Positions 1 to 7,294 are shown, counted from the stretch's first letter. The stretch is 11,682 nucleotides of DNA from CAYLOP01 sp964385305 (GCA_964385305.1 CAYLOP010000097.1:1-11682), one strand, 5' to 3'. A program made the numbers and translations. Notes: a model not told the origin generated them from the letters alone.

Positions 1-366
1 AAGGGCGATCTCAGGCTGCGCCCGCAATCCTGCGGATTCCAGCGTGTTTACCCAGATGTCCGCTGAACCACCGACAAGCATCAAGAACCCACCTGCAAAC
101 AATCTCGCCTGAAGTTGCTGGTTAGATACCGCCCCAACCGTTAGTCGCTGCACGTCAACGCTCAGTAGCATCTCTAAATCATCGAGAAAACAATTAAGGT
201 CTTCATCCTCCATGCCATCTGCGCTGAGGCAGCAAGGCACCCAGGATAGGTCTGTTTTTTCTAAGATGTAGTCGGGAAGACGCGGACAATCACGGCCCAT
301 CGAAGGCGTAGATCCCGCCAGCACGATCCATCCCTCTGCTCCAGGGCGTTGCAGCAATGGCAACAC
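1..366 (-). CDS. Partial CDS, possible S51-like / type 1 glutamine amidotransferase-like protein (N-terminal part)
   Basis: The minus strand is open from a GTG at 366 to the left edge, giving 122 residues of an unfinished protein. The GTG start is preferred because a strong GGAGGGAGGG ribosome-binding stretch (374-383), inside the end of the upstream amidohydrolase gene, ends 7 bases before it. A TTG just upstream is the alternative. The gap to the amidohydrolase stop is 4 bases, so the two are almost certainly co-translated. Visible features are an early hydrophobic strand GWIVLAGS and, near residue 95, AGGFLMLVGGSADIW followed by a helix ending in ESAGL. This resembles the strand-GG-x-x-helix layout before the nucleophile in peptidase S51/cyanophycinase relatives (GGN/GGD...L..tGL). 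The catalytic serine region would lie outside the window, so the family call is tentative. The reading frame itself is well supported. Confidence 0.6.
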   Translation of the reverse strand, partial: MLPLLQRPGAEGWIVLAGSTPSMGRDCPRLPDYILEKTDLSWVPCCLSADGMEDEDLNCFLDDLEMLLSVDVQRLTVGAVSNQQLQARLFAGGFLMLVGGSADIWVNTLESAGLRAQPEIAL

Positions 367-370
367 CAAC

Positions 371-1555
371 TCACCCTCCCTCCAGCAACTGCCACGTCGC
401 CGCATTTAAAAGCGCCGCTGCGTGAGTCAGCGCCCGTTCATCGAAGTCAAAACGAGGGTTATGATGCGCGGCGTCAAGGCCACGTTCGGGATTGTTCGAT
501 CCTACAAAAAACATACAACCCGGGATCGCCTCGATAAAAAAAGCCATATCTTCCGATCCCATGGTCTTCTGTTCGGTATCCAGTTTGGTATCGGGAAAAA
601 TTCGCATGGTCAGATTCTGTAGCTTCTCAGCTATCGCTGGATCATTTACCAACGGTGGTGTAAGTCGCTTGACACCCACGGACGCGCGGCAACCCATCGC
701 TCCAGCAATCTCCTCCGTGATTTTCTGTACGCGCCCGATAACCTTACCCCTAACTTCAGGGTTGAAGGTACGTATCGTCCCTTTGATAAACACTTTGGGA
801 GGGATAACATTGAACGTCTCTCCCGCCTGAACCTGGGTGATACTGACCACGCCGGTCTCCAAGGGATCAAGATTGCGAGAGACCACTGATTGGAGCGCTG
901 TGATCACATGCGCCGCAGCTAAGACCGGATCTACCGTTTCATGCGGATGGGCTCCGTGCCCACCCTGCCCGATGATCTCAATTTCTAGTATCTCGGCTCC
1001 AGCCATCATTGGGCCAGGTGTGATTCCTATCCATCCTATTGGTTTCTCATTCCAGAGATGAAAAGCTAAAGAGAAATCCGGCTCTGGATCAAGGAGCGCG
1101 CCCTCCTCGATCATACGTTCCGCACCTCCTAAACCCTCTTCTGCGGGCTGGAACACGAACTTCACGGCTCCAGGCAATTCCTGGCGATGCGCATTGAGAA
1201 GCCGCGCCACTGCCATGCCAACTGCTGTATGCCCATCATGCCCACAGGCATGCATGATTCCCGGGTGAAGCGATGCGTAGGGTGCGCCGGTCTCCTCATG
1301 AATCGGTAGCGCATCCATATCAAAACGCAGAAGGACCGTCGGCCCTGGGCTGCAGCCTTCCAACAATCCGACTACACCTGTCTCGGCTACGCCCGTCCTT
1401 ACATTGAACCCAAGATCAGTCAGGTAATCGGCAACGATGCCAGCTGTCCGATGCTCAACAAAACCTAATTCCGGGTAGCGGTGGAAATCTCTTCGTTGAG
1501 CAATGAGATCGTCGGAGAGCGCTTCAGTCTCCTTTAATATTTTGTCTATCTGCAT
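371..1555 (-). CDS. M20D family metal-dependent amidohydrolase (hippurate / N-acyl-amino acid hydrolase type)
   Basis: A 394-residue cytosolic metallopeptidase-fold amidohydrolase that should cleave the amide bond of an N-acylated amino acid or related compound. The M20D signature is complete: RFDMDALPIHEE at about 77-88, MHACGHDGH at 101-109 (metal ligands expected at C104 and H106), QPAEEG at 136-141 (catalytic base E139, ligand E140), H166 in AFHLW, and the C-terminal HHNPRFDFDE at 364-373. A lid/dimerisation domain starts near IEIIGQGGHGAHP (192-204). The length is normal for the family. The ATG has AGGGGG about 6-7 bases upstream, formed by the stop region of the PIG-L gene 10 bases before it. 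It therefore sits in the ricT-PIG-L-M20-S51-like block. The sequence does not distinguish hippurate, auxin-conjugate or N-acetyl-diaminopimelate hydrolases, so no gene symbol is given. Confidence 0.93.
   Translation of the reverse strand: MQIDKILKETEALSDDLIAQRRDFHRYPELGFVEHRTAGIVADYLTDLGFNVRTGVAETGVVGLLEGCSPGPTVLLRFDMDALPIHEETGAPYASLHPGIMHACGHDGHTAVGMAVARLLNAHRQELPGAVKFVFQPAEEGLGGAERMIEEGALLDPEPDFSLAFHLWNEKPIGWIGITPGPMMAGAEILEIEIIGQGGHGAHPHETVDPVLAAAHVITALQSVVSRNLDPLETGVVSITQVQAGETFNVIPPKVFIKGTIRTFNPEVRGKVIGRVQKITEEIAGAMGCRASVGVKRLTPPLVNDPAIAEKLQNLTMRIFPDTKLDTEQKTMGSEDMAFFIEAIPGCMFFVGSNNPERGLDAAHHNPRFDFDERALTHAAALLNAATWQLLEGG
374..383 (-). promoter_or_regulatory. Ribosome-binding site of the left-edge gene
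   Basis: GGAGGGAGGG on the minus strand lies within the last codons of the amidohydrolase gene and 7 bases before the GTG at 366. It decides the start of the left-edge partial gene. Confidence 0.6.
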
Positions 1556-1565
1556 CTCCAGCCCC

Positions 1566-2282
1566 CTATCTTCTTAAATCGATGCGTCGAAATTGTTCGA
1601 TATAACGCGGCGCATCAGGGGAACTTTCAGGATCCAACATACGACCTTGCAGGCGTTTGTGCAAACGTTCGACGTCACGAATTTGGCTTGCGTGTTTCAT
1701 CAGCGCCTGAACTTTTCTTTCGAAATATTCCGTCACATCGATACGTGTATCGGCGGTGGTCGCATTCGTGATGTAGACCTGCTCAACCTTATGCGGCTGC
1801 AGTTTTTCCTCCTCGAGCAGTTCAGGGAAGAAAAGCGCAGAGCCCGCCGCAGGAAAAATGGCTGCGAGTGTAGCTTCTCCAGCCGCGCGATGATCGGTGT
1901 GATTGATGTAGGTATCCGTAGGAAAATAATTCGTGGGATCAGAGGTGATGACGATATGCGGACGCGCTTGTCGAATCACCCTCACGATACCTTTGCGGAG
2001 TGCCAGGTCCGGTACAAGATACCCATCCGGATAGTTCAAAAAACGGACATCTTCAACCCCAAGCACCTTTGCGGCCGCCATTTGCTCGTCAACCCTGCGG
2101 CGGCCAAGCTCCTCAGGGTCGATATCCCGTCGATCGGTACCACGCTCGCCACGGGTCAGCAGACAGTACGTGACAACGCTCCCCGTGCTGGTCCAGCGTG
2201 CGATCGTCCCGCCGCAAGAAAATTCCGGATCATCAGGGTGCGCAAGCACGACTAAGACCCGGCAAGATTCACTCTCAGGCAA
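1566..2282 (-). CDS. PIG-L family LmbE-like N-acetylglucosaminyl deacetylase
   Basis: A 238-residue zinc-dependent deacetylase of the PIG-L/LmbE superfamily, which removes acyl groups from N-acetylglucosamine-type amino sugars in, for example, mycothiol, bacillithiol or GPI precursors. Visible motifs are AHPDDPEFSCGG at 14-25 (H15 and D18 as zinc ligands, D17 as general base by analogy with MshB/BshB), TRGERGTD at 43-50, and NHTDHRAAGE at 127-136, giving the HxDH motif with the remaining zinc ligand. The start is a TTG at 2282 with TAGGA about 5 bases upstream. No better in-frame ATG precedes the HPDD motif. It lies 24 bases behind ricT and 10 bases before the M20D gene. The real substrate cannot be read from sequence. 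Coupling to an amidohydrolase suggests a deacylation or salvage route, but this is inference. Confidence 0.92.
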   Translation of the reverse strand: MPESESCRVLVVLAHPDDPEFSCGGTIARWTSTGSVVTYCLLTRGERGTDRRDIDPEELGRRRVDEQMAAAKVLGVEDVRFLNYPDGYLVPDLALRKGIVRVIRQARPHIVITSDPTNYFPTDTYINHTDHRAAGEATLAAIFPAAGSALFFPELLEEEKLQPHKVEQVYITNATTADTRIDVTEYFERKVQALMKHASQIRDVERLHKRLQGRMLDPESSPDAPRYIEQFRRIDLRR

Positions 2283-2306
2283 GGTATTCCTACCCTTTCG
2301 CGTCGT

Positions 2307-3215
2307 TTAGGATTCTCGACAATCGCGCCCCCCATTGCTGTCTTGATCGCAGGGGGAATTTGCCTTTTTCTTAAGCGCTTTAAGCTCTTCGCTGGGTTCG
2401 ATCTCGTCCTTAAAGATCTCAACTTTACGGCCATCTCCCAACTGAACGATCACGGAACCCTTTAGCGGGAAGACATCGACCACTTTCCCCTCACCATGGG
2501 TTGTGCTTACCAGTTTTTTCCGTTTAGGCAAATGCTTGCGCGCCTCAATATATTGCTCGTATTCGTAGATCAGGCAGCATCGCAGGCGCCCACATAGACC
2601 AGTGATCTCCTGTGGGTTCAGCGAGATGCCTTGCACCTTGGCCATACGGATTGAGATCGGACTGAATTCATTAAGGAACCTGGAACAGCAGCGGATTTCT
2701 AACCCGCATGCCCCCATCCCTCCTGTAATCTTGGCGACATCCCGCGGACCGATCTGCCGAAACTCCAAGCGGGTTTGACGATGGACTTGGTGTAGGCGTT
2801 TTTTAAGATCGCTCAGATCGATCTTCTCATCCCCCTCAACATGATAAATAATCGTCAGACAGGAGCCGTCATAGGAAAATTCCACCTTGGGGATCTTAAT
2901 GCCTTTCAGGCCGATCTCTGCGGCGATTTCACGGCACTCAATTGTCACTTCCAATTCTTTGCGAAGCCACAAACGCCGCATTACAAGTTCCTGGGGAGTT
3001 GCCCTGCGTTCGATCTGTTTCCAAGAACCATCTGGCGGAGCAGGGGGATCCTCAATAAAATGCACAATCTGTCCCAACTCGCGACCTCGGCTCGTTGAAA
3101 CCATCACGAAATCCCCGGTCATCAAATCCGGTGTGTTTCTCGCATTAAAATGGTAGAGCTTTCCGAAAGGCTGAAAGCGTATGCCAACGATCTTGTCTTC
3201 AGCGGATTTACTCAT
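2307..3215 (-). CDS. ricT: PSP1 domain protein, RicT/YaaT homologue
   Basis: A 302-residue cytosolic protein homologous to Bacillus RicT (YaaT), a subunit of the Fe-S-containing Ric complex that affects mRNA processing by RNase Y and development in Bacillus. The PSP1 core is clear: GGMGACGLEIRCCSRFL at 165-181, then SPISIRMAKVQGISLNP (185-201), then GLCGRLRCCLIYEYE (206-220). The conserved cysteines are C170, C176, C177, C208, C213 and C214. The first spacing is C-x5-CC, one residue longer than the C-x4-CC I remember for the Bacillus protein. The C-terminus holds a small beta domain (GEGKVVDVFPLKGSVIVQL) and a charged tail. The ATG has AGGTGG 7 bases upstream. No ricA or ricF is in the window, so the partner set is unknown. 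It heads a block with PIG-L and M20D genes. Confidence 0.9.
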   Translation of the reverse strand: MSKSAEDKIVGIRFQPFGKLYHFNARNTPDLMTGDFVMVSTSRGRELGQIVHFIEDPPAPPDGSWKQIERRATPQELVMRRLWLRKELEVTIECREIAAEIGLKGIKIPKVEFSYDGSCLTIIYHVEGDEKIDLSDLKKRLHQVHRQTRLEFRQIGPRDVAKITGGMGACGLEIRCCSRFLNEFSPISIRMAKVQGISLNPQEITGLCGRLRCCLIYEYEQYIEARKHLPKRKKLVSTTHGEGKVVDVFPLKGSVIVQLGDGRKVEIFKDEIEPSEELKALKKKANSPCDQDSNGGRDCRES

Positions 3216-3267
3216 GTTCGCCCACCTACTTAGAACAGGACTTCGCAGTATTCCTTATCTATTGACT

Positions 3268-3296
3268 ATCCTAACGCGAATAGTACAGGAACGCAA
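3268..3296 (-). promoter_or_regulatory. Candidate sigma70-type promoter for ricT
   Basis: On the minus strand TTGCGT (3291-3296) is followed after 17 bases by TAGGAT (3268-3273), about 50 bases before the ricT ATG. Match to consensus is only moderate. It is supported mainly by position, since a hairpin separates ricT from mrp. Confidence 0.35.
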
Positions 3297-3343
3297 AACG
3301 TATTACCCGTAAACCGCACGCCCCCTTTTCACACCCTTAAAGG

Positions 3344-3380
3344 ACATTTACGACGATGCTCCCCCCACCGTCGTAAATGT
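3344..3380 (-). terminator. Perfect 12-bp hairpin behind mrp, likely transcript end or processing site
   Basis: The arms acatttacgacg (3344-3355) and cgtcgtaaatgt (3369-3380) are perfectly complementary around a 13-base loop, which reads gtggggggagcat on the minus strand. It starts 19 bases after the mrp stop codon, a usual terminator place. No T-run follows the stem on either strand, so it is not a textbook intrinsic terminator. It may stabilise the 3' end of the nuo-mrp mRNA, act with Rho, or be an operator. Confidence 0.5.
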
Positions 3381-3399
3381 ATCATCCCGTTATAAGTAC

Positions 3400-4488
3400 T
3401 TAGTCGATCGTCTCGATCTTGATATCTGCTGTTCGAGAAGAAGCCTGCAAACTTACCTTGGCCGCGATTTGTTCAGCCACGGATATCAAAGCCTGCGTTA
3501 CCTGTGCTTCAGGATGTTCTAAGACAATTGGCTGGCCGTTATCACCACTTACCCTGACAGAGGGATCAAGCGGAATGGAACCGAGAAAAGGAACGCCCGC
3601 CTCGTGCGCCATTGCCTCCCCGCCGCCCTGTCCGAAGACATCCATGCGGGTGCCATCGGGTAGCTCCAGGAAACTCATGTTTTCTACAACGCCCAAGATC
3701 GGAACATCCATCTTACGGAACATTTCCAAGCCGCGACGGGCATCTTCAAGTGAGACCTCTTGCGGAAGCGTCACGATCACGCCGCCGGATAGCGGCATCG
3801 TCTGGACCAGGCTGAGCTGGGCATCTCCCGTCCCAGGCGGCAGGTCGATAATCAAATAATCGAGTTCCCCCCAGGCCACATCGGCGATGAACTGCTTGAT
3901 AGCGCCGTGAAGCATTGGACCTCGCCAAATCAGCGGCTGTCCTTTCGGGACCATAAAGCCGATCGACATCACCTTCACGCCATACGCCTCGGCCGGAATC
4001 ATCTTATCGCCTTGCGGCGGCGGCATCCGATCCGCACCAATCATGGTCGGGACATTTGGGCCATAGATGTCGGCATCCAGAATGCCAACGCGAGCGCCCA
4101 TTTTCGCCAGCGCCACAGCCACATTGACAGCTACCGTGGATTTTCCGACGCCCCCCTTCCCGGAGGCGATTGCGATCGCGTTTCGAATCGGCAGCTTCAC
4201 GAGATCTCGAGTGCGCCCATCCGAGGGCACATTGGCCGTAAGCCGGATCTCGACTTCTCGTACGCCAGCCACCTTCTCGACAGCTTCACGTGCAGCCTGC
4301 TTGATTTGCTCTCGCATCGGACAGGCAGGCGTGGTCAGTTCGATGGCAAAAGAAACCACCCCGTTTTCAACACTGAGATCCTTGATCATCCCCAAACTGA
4401 CAAGGTCCTTATGCAGTTCAGGGTCATTCACTTTTTTGAGAGCAGCCAAGACATCCTTTTCGCTCACATTCGATCCTTGACTACCCAT
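3400..4488 (-). CDS. mrp: Mrp/NBP35/ApbC family P-loop ATPase, CxxC-less variant
   Basis: A 362-residue soluble protein of the Mrp/ApbC/Ind1 family, known as Fe-S cluster carriers that bind ATP. The N-terminal MIP18/DUF59 domain (about 10-90) has its TTPACPM signature at 56-62. The deviant Walker A SGKGGVGKS lies at about 109-117, followed by LDADIYGPNVPTM and the Walker B-like IIDLPPGTGDAQL. The C-terminal ENMSFLELPDGTR segment stands where most relatives have ENMS..xCPxCG, so the cluster-binding CxxC is absent. The only cysteine in the protein is that of TTPACP. The ATG at 4488 is chosen over an in-frame GTG at 4500 because GGAGG ends 5 bases before it. It overlaps the stop of the upstream small Cys-protein gene by 8 bases, implying translational coupling. 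Its place behind nuoI suggests a role like that of Ind1 in complex I maturation, which is inference. Confidence 0.93.
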   Translation of the reverse strand: MGSQGSNVSEKDVLAALKKVNDPELHKDLVSLGMIKDLSVENGVVSFAIELTTPACPMREQIKQAAREAVEKVAGVREVEIRLTANVPSDGRTRDLVKLPIRNAIAIASGKGGVGKSTVAVNVAVALAKMGARVGILDADIYGPNVPTMIGADRMPPPQGDKMIPAEAYGVKVMSIGFMVPKGQPLIWRGPMLHGAIKQFIADVAWGELDYLIIDLPPGTGDAQLSLVQTMPLSGGVIVTLPQEVSLEDARRGLEMFRKMDVPILGVVENMSFLELPDGTRMDVFGQGGGEAMAHEAGVPFLGSIPLDPSVRVSGDNGQPIVLEHPEAQVTQALISVAEQIAAKVSLQASSRTADIKIETID

Positions 4489-4876
4489 GCTTTCCTCCAC
4501 TCAACGATATATCGCGTATGTTCATATCCTTGGGATCCTTTTCTAAATACTCGGCCACGTCGGCGCGGGCCTCTTCAAAGAGGCTGATCAATTCCGAATC
4601 CTCTCCACGAAACCGACGTACTGAGTGCGTGGCACACAATGTACAACCACGCAACGCCCGATAAGAATGTGTGTGACATGTCAGACAGCCGCTCAATCGA
4701 ACAATGAGCAGACTAAAAGCAAGTTGATCGAGGGATGTTGGAGGCAACGAGCGTACATGGTCTACCAGCCCGCTCCACAGTTCTCCTCGAAGGTTGCGAA
4801 GCTGAGGCGTCACACGCATTGGATAAAGGATCTCTGTATCACTCTGATACACGGCTTCTCCGAATGTTCTCCTCAC
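4481..4876 (-). CDS. Small cysteine/histidine-rich protein of unknown function between nuoI and mrp
   Basis: Up to 131 residues with no signal peptide or membrane segment. The middle holds the only striking motif: SGCLTCHTHSYRALRGC (62-78) continuing TLCATH, that is C64, C67, H68, H70, C78, C81 and H84 in a CxxCHxH-x7-CxxCxxH pattern. It is preceded by a hydrophobic helix (LAFSLLIVRL) and followed by an acidic helix (SELISLFEEARADVAEYL). The helix-CxxC-H layout faintly recalls AhpD-like thiol proteins, and CLTCH formally matches a haem c motif. A cytosolic protein should not carry haem c, so zinc, Fe-S or redox thiols are more likely. The gene lies 31 bases after nuoI and overlaps mrp by 8 bases, so it is part of the nuo operon. 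The GTG at 4876 has no clear ribosome-binding site. A GTG at 4852 with GGAGAA before it may be the true start. I do not recognise a named family. Confidence 0.8.
   Translation of the reverse strand: MRRTFGEAVYQSDTEILYPMRVTPQLRNLRGELWSGLVDHVRSLPPTSLDQLAFSLLIVRLSGCLTCHTHSYRALRGCTLCATHSVRRFRGEDSELISLFEEARADVAEYLEKDPKDMNIRDISLSGGKHG
4494..4498 (-). promoter_or_regulatory. Ribosome-binding site setting the mrp start
   Basis: GGAGG on the minus strand lies 5 bases before the ATG at 4488 and 3' of the competing GTG at 4500. It therefore favours the shorter Mrp protein. Confidence 0.7.
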
Positions 4877-4907
4877 CCAGGTGAGCGAACCACGTCGGCC
4901 ATGGTCT

Positions 4908-5501
4908 TTATTTGTTTTTCGCTGCCGCCTTGGCCGCTCTAGCTGCTTCCTCTTGTTGGTAATTGTTTGGTCGTATCGACGCGTAATAGCTTAAAGGTTT
5001 GGATAATTTTTCCTTGTTATAGATATGGCTCTCAAATCGATTATACGACGCCAATTCGTAGTCGTGGTCCATCTTAATAGCGTCGAATGGACAGAATTCA
5101 GCACACAACCCGCAATTCATGCAGATATCGATGTCAATAAAAAAATCTGTTGGTGCTGGGATCGGCTTGCCCGTCTCAGGGTCCGATGAGCGGATAATCC
5201 ATATGCATTGCGGCGGACATACTTTTGCACAAATACCGCATGATGTGCAACGATCGATCCGCTCGCCGTCCTCTCCTTCCTCATAGATCAGGAATGGAAT
5301 GAACCGGAATTCCTCGGGAACCGGTAACTTCTCCTCCGGGTATTGAACCGTGAAGACACCCCGCGCCTTTGAGCTCTGCCTAACGGCCATAGCCTCATCG
5401 TTGTAGTAACGTCGGCCCAACCAACGAATATCCTCGACATAGGTCATGAGGAAATGCTTGAGTGTGACGAAAAGCCCCTTTACGAGCCCATTTCCGTACA
5501 T
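4908..5501 (-). CDS. nuoI: NADH-quinone oxidoreductase subunit I (8Fe ferredoxin-like, TYKY)
   Basis: A 197-residue peripheral subunit of complex I that carries clusters N6a and N6b and passes electrons to N2 in NuoB. The N-terminal amphipathic part (GLVKGLFVTLKHFL) is the usual membrane-facing helix. The two [4Fe-4S] motifs are CTSCGICAKVCP (C85, C88, C91, C95) and CMNCGLCAEFCP (C127, C130, C133, C137), each complete. The C-terminus is an Ala/Lys/Glu-rich tail (EEAARAAKAAAKNK) typical of a charged extension. The frame is open further upstream into nuoCD. The ATG at 5501 is chosen because family similarity begins there and it lies 28 bases after the nuoCD stop, with AAGGAG 11 bases before it, a slightly long spacing. 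It is co-transcribed with nuoB and nuoCD. Confidence 0.95.
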   Translation of the reverse strand: MYGNGLVKGLFVTLKHFLMTYVEDIRWLGRRYYNDEAMAVRQSSKARGVFTVQYPEEKLPVPEEFRFIPFLIYEEGEDGERIDRCTSCGICAKVCPPQCIWIIRSSDPETGKPIPAPTDFFIDIDICMNCGLCAEFCPFDAIKMDHDYELASYNRFESHIYNKEKLSKPLSYYASIRPNNYQQEEAARAAKAAAKNK

Positions 5502-5529
5502 CTCTCTACAAGCTCCTTCGGCTGGATGT

Positions 5530-7275
5530 TTAACGATCCACTTCGCCCAACACGATATCAATTGACCCGAGTATGCCCACAACATCTGCCACTTTATGAC
5601 CCTTACACATTTCGCCCAAGGCGGTAAGGTTGATGAACGATGGCGCACGGACGTGATACCGCCATGGGTTGGGCTTGCCATTGGAAACGATGTAGAATCC
5701 CAACTCCCCCTTGGGATTCTCGACTCTGCCGTACGCCTCACCCGCCGGGACGCGGACCTGGTATTTGGGTTTCCCCGTCATGATCTCACCTTCGGGTATG
5801 TCGCGTAGGACCTGTTGCAGGATACGCAGGCTTTGCCACATCTCGTCGATTCGAATCAAATAACGGTCGTAGATATCGCCGTTGTGGCGCAAAGCGACGT
5901 CGAAATCGAAGCGCTCATAGATCGAGTACGGGTCTGCTTTGCGAACATCGTATGGTACGCCCGAGGCACGCAGCACGGGACCCGCCGCGCTGAACGCCAG
6001 AGCTTGCTCCGCAGTAAGAACGCCGATGCCAATCCCACGCGCCCGGACGATCTCATTATCGGTAAGGTACGTGTTGAGTTCTTCAATCTTACGTGGCAAA
6101 CGCTCCTCAACCAGATCGCGGATCTTATCCAAGACACCCACGGGAAGATCGCGCACCACGCCCCCGAAGCGGAAATAATTGCACATCATGCGCGATCCCG
6201 AGACCGCTTCAAAGATGTCCAATATGAGCTCACGCTCGTTGAGGGCGTAGAGGGATGGTGTGAAATATGCACCAAGGTCGTTGAGCAGGAATCCAATCGC
6301 AATGAAGTGGTTCACGATTCTGGTGAGCTCAGCCATCATCACACGGATGTACTCAGCTCTCTCAGGCGGTGCTATCCCCATCAACTTTTCTACCGCGAGT
6401 GCATAGCCGAAATTGTTGCTCATCGAGCAAAAATAATCGAGGCGATCGGTGAAGGGCATGTTCATGATGTACGTATTTCGCTCACCGATCTTCTCATGGT
6501 TGCGATGCAGGTAGCCCATCACAGGTTTGAGATCAACGATCGTCTCGCCCTCGAGCGTGACGACCATGCGGAAGACGCCGTGAGTCGAGGGATGCTGGGG
6601 TCCCAAGTTGACGACGATCTTGTCGGTTTTGAGTTCCTGATCCACAGCGCCATTTGGTTCACGCACGCGACCTAACGCGGCATACAGGCTTGTATCGCCT
6701 TCCGGCACCCAACCTTCTGTGGTGAACTCAGATGGGTATTGAACGTTCTTCCCGTACGGGAGGCTCTCTTCGATAAGCCGCGCCTCCCCACTTGGCCAGC
6801 GGCTGTTGAAGGGCTTCCCTTCCTCTTCATAGTAGGCTTCTTTCCAATCTTTACGAAGCGGATGCCCGTGGAAACCCTCCCACATTAGGATCCGCTTTAG
6901 GTAGGGATGCCCTTCAAAACGAATTCCCAGCAGGTCCCATGCCTCCCGCTCTTGAAAATCCGCCCCCGGGTATACGCTTACCAGGGAAGGCACAAGAGCA
7001 TCTTTGCGGGGCACTTGCGACTTGAAAACCAGTGCCGGCCCCCCTGATGATCGATAAGCGTGACAAACGACTTCCATCTTGTCTTCCGGCATGTAGTCTA
7101 CGCCCGTGACGGAGGCAAGATAGTCATACCCCATCTCATCTCGAATGGCGGTTGCGAACGCAAGTAACTTTTCCGGCGAAACGATGAAGCCCTCATACCC
7201 CGATCGCTCATCTTGGCTCACGCCTTCTGGAAAACGTGACGCGATTGTTTCGAGAACCTTCGAATGAATTTCCAT
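5530..7275 (-). CDS. nuoCD: Fused NADH-quinone oxidoreductase subunits C and D
   Basis: One uninterrupted 581-residue protein joins the 30-kDa (NuoC) and 49-kDa (NuoD) subunits of the complex I hydrophilic arm. NuoC occupies about 1-160, with FQEREAWDLLGI (107-118) and FHGHPLRKDW (135-144). A linker of about 50 residues leads to NuoD from about 215, with GPQHPSTHG at 225-233 and YLHRNHEKIGE at 255-265. The protein ends in DIVLGEVDR, the usual NuoD end. The quinone-pocket histidine and the hydrogenase-like fold elements belong to the GPQHPSTHG region. The fusion has the architecture and size known from E. coli NuoCD. No frameshift or stop separates the two parts. The ATG at 7275 lies 19 bases after the nuoB stop, and the AGGGG motif is a little far from it (about 12 bases), so translation may be partly coupled to nuoB. 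Confidence 0.96.
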   Translation of the reverse strand: MEIHSKVLETIASRFPEGVSQDERSGYEGFIVSPEKLLAFATAIRDEMGYDYLASVTGVDYMPEDKMEVVCHAYRSSGGPALVFKSQVPRKDALVPSLVSVYPGADFQEREAWDLLGIRFEGHPYLKRILMWEGFHGHPLRKDWKEAYYEEEGKPFNSRWPSGEARLIEESLPYGKNVQYPSEFTTEGWVPEGDTSLYAALGRVREPNGAVDQELKTDKIVVNLGPQHPSTHGVFRMVVTLEGETIVDLKPVMGYLHRNHEKIGERNTYIMNMPFTDRLDYFCSMSNNFGYALAVEKLMGIAPPERAEYIRVMMAELTRIVNHFIAIGFLLNDLGAYFTPSLYALNERELILDIFEAVSGSRMMCNYFRFGGVVRDLPVGVLDKIRDLVEERLPRKIEELNTYLTDNEIVRARGIGIGVLTAEQALAFSAAGPVLRASGVPYDVRKADPYSIYERFDFDVALRHNGDIYDRYLIRIDEMWQSLRILQQVLRDIPEGEIMTGKPKYQVRVPAGEAYGRVENPKGELGFYIVSNGKPNPWRYHVRAPSFINLTALGEMCKGHKVADVVGILGSIDIVLGEVDR

Positions 7276-7294
7276 CCTATATGTTTACCCCTGA

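Noticed and set aside
3393..3402. Perfect 10-base palindrome taagtactta over the mrp stop codon
   Set aside because: Short, overlaps coding sequence and the stop, and no similar site was noticed elsewhere in the window.
3419..3859. Plus-strand open frames inside mrp, nuoCD, the PIG-L gene and others
   Set aside because: They mirror highly conserved minus-strand genes, have no recognisable protein motifs and lack their own start signals.
4663..4687. CLTCH in the small protein as a haem c attachment site
   Set aside because: No signal peptide or membrane segment is present, and c-type haem attachment takes place outside the cytoplasm, so another ligand role is more likely.
5502..5741. Upstream extension of the nuoI reading frame
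   Set aside because: It overlaps the end of nuoCD in another frame and has no NuoI-like sequence. The family match starts at the ATG at 5501.
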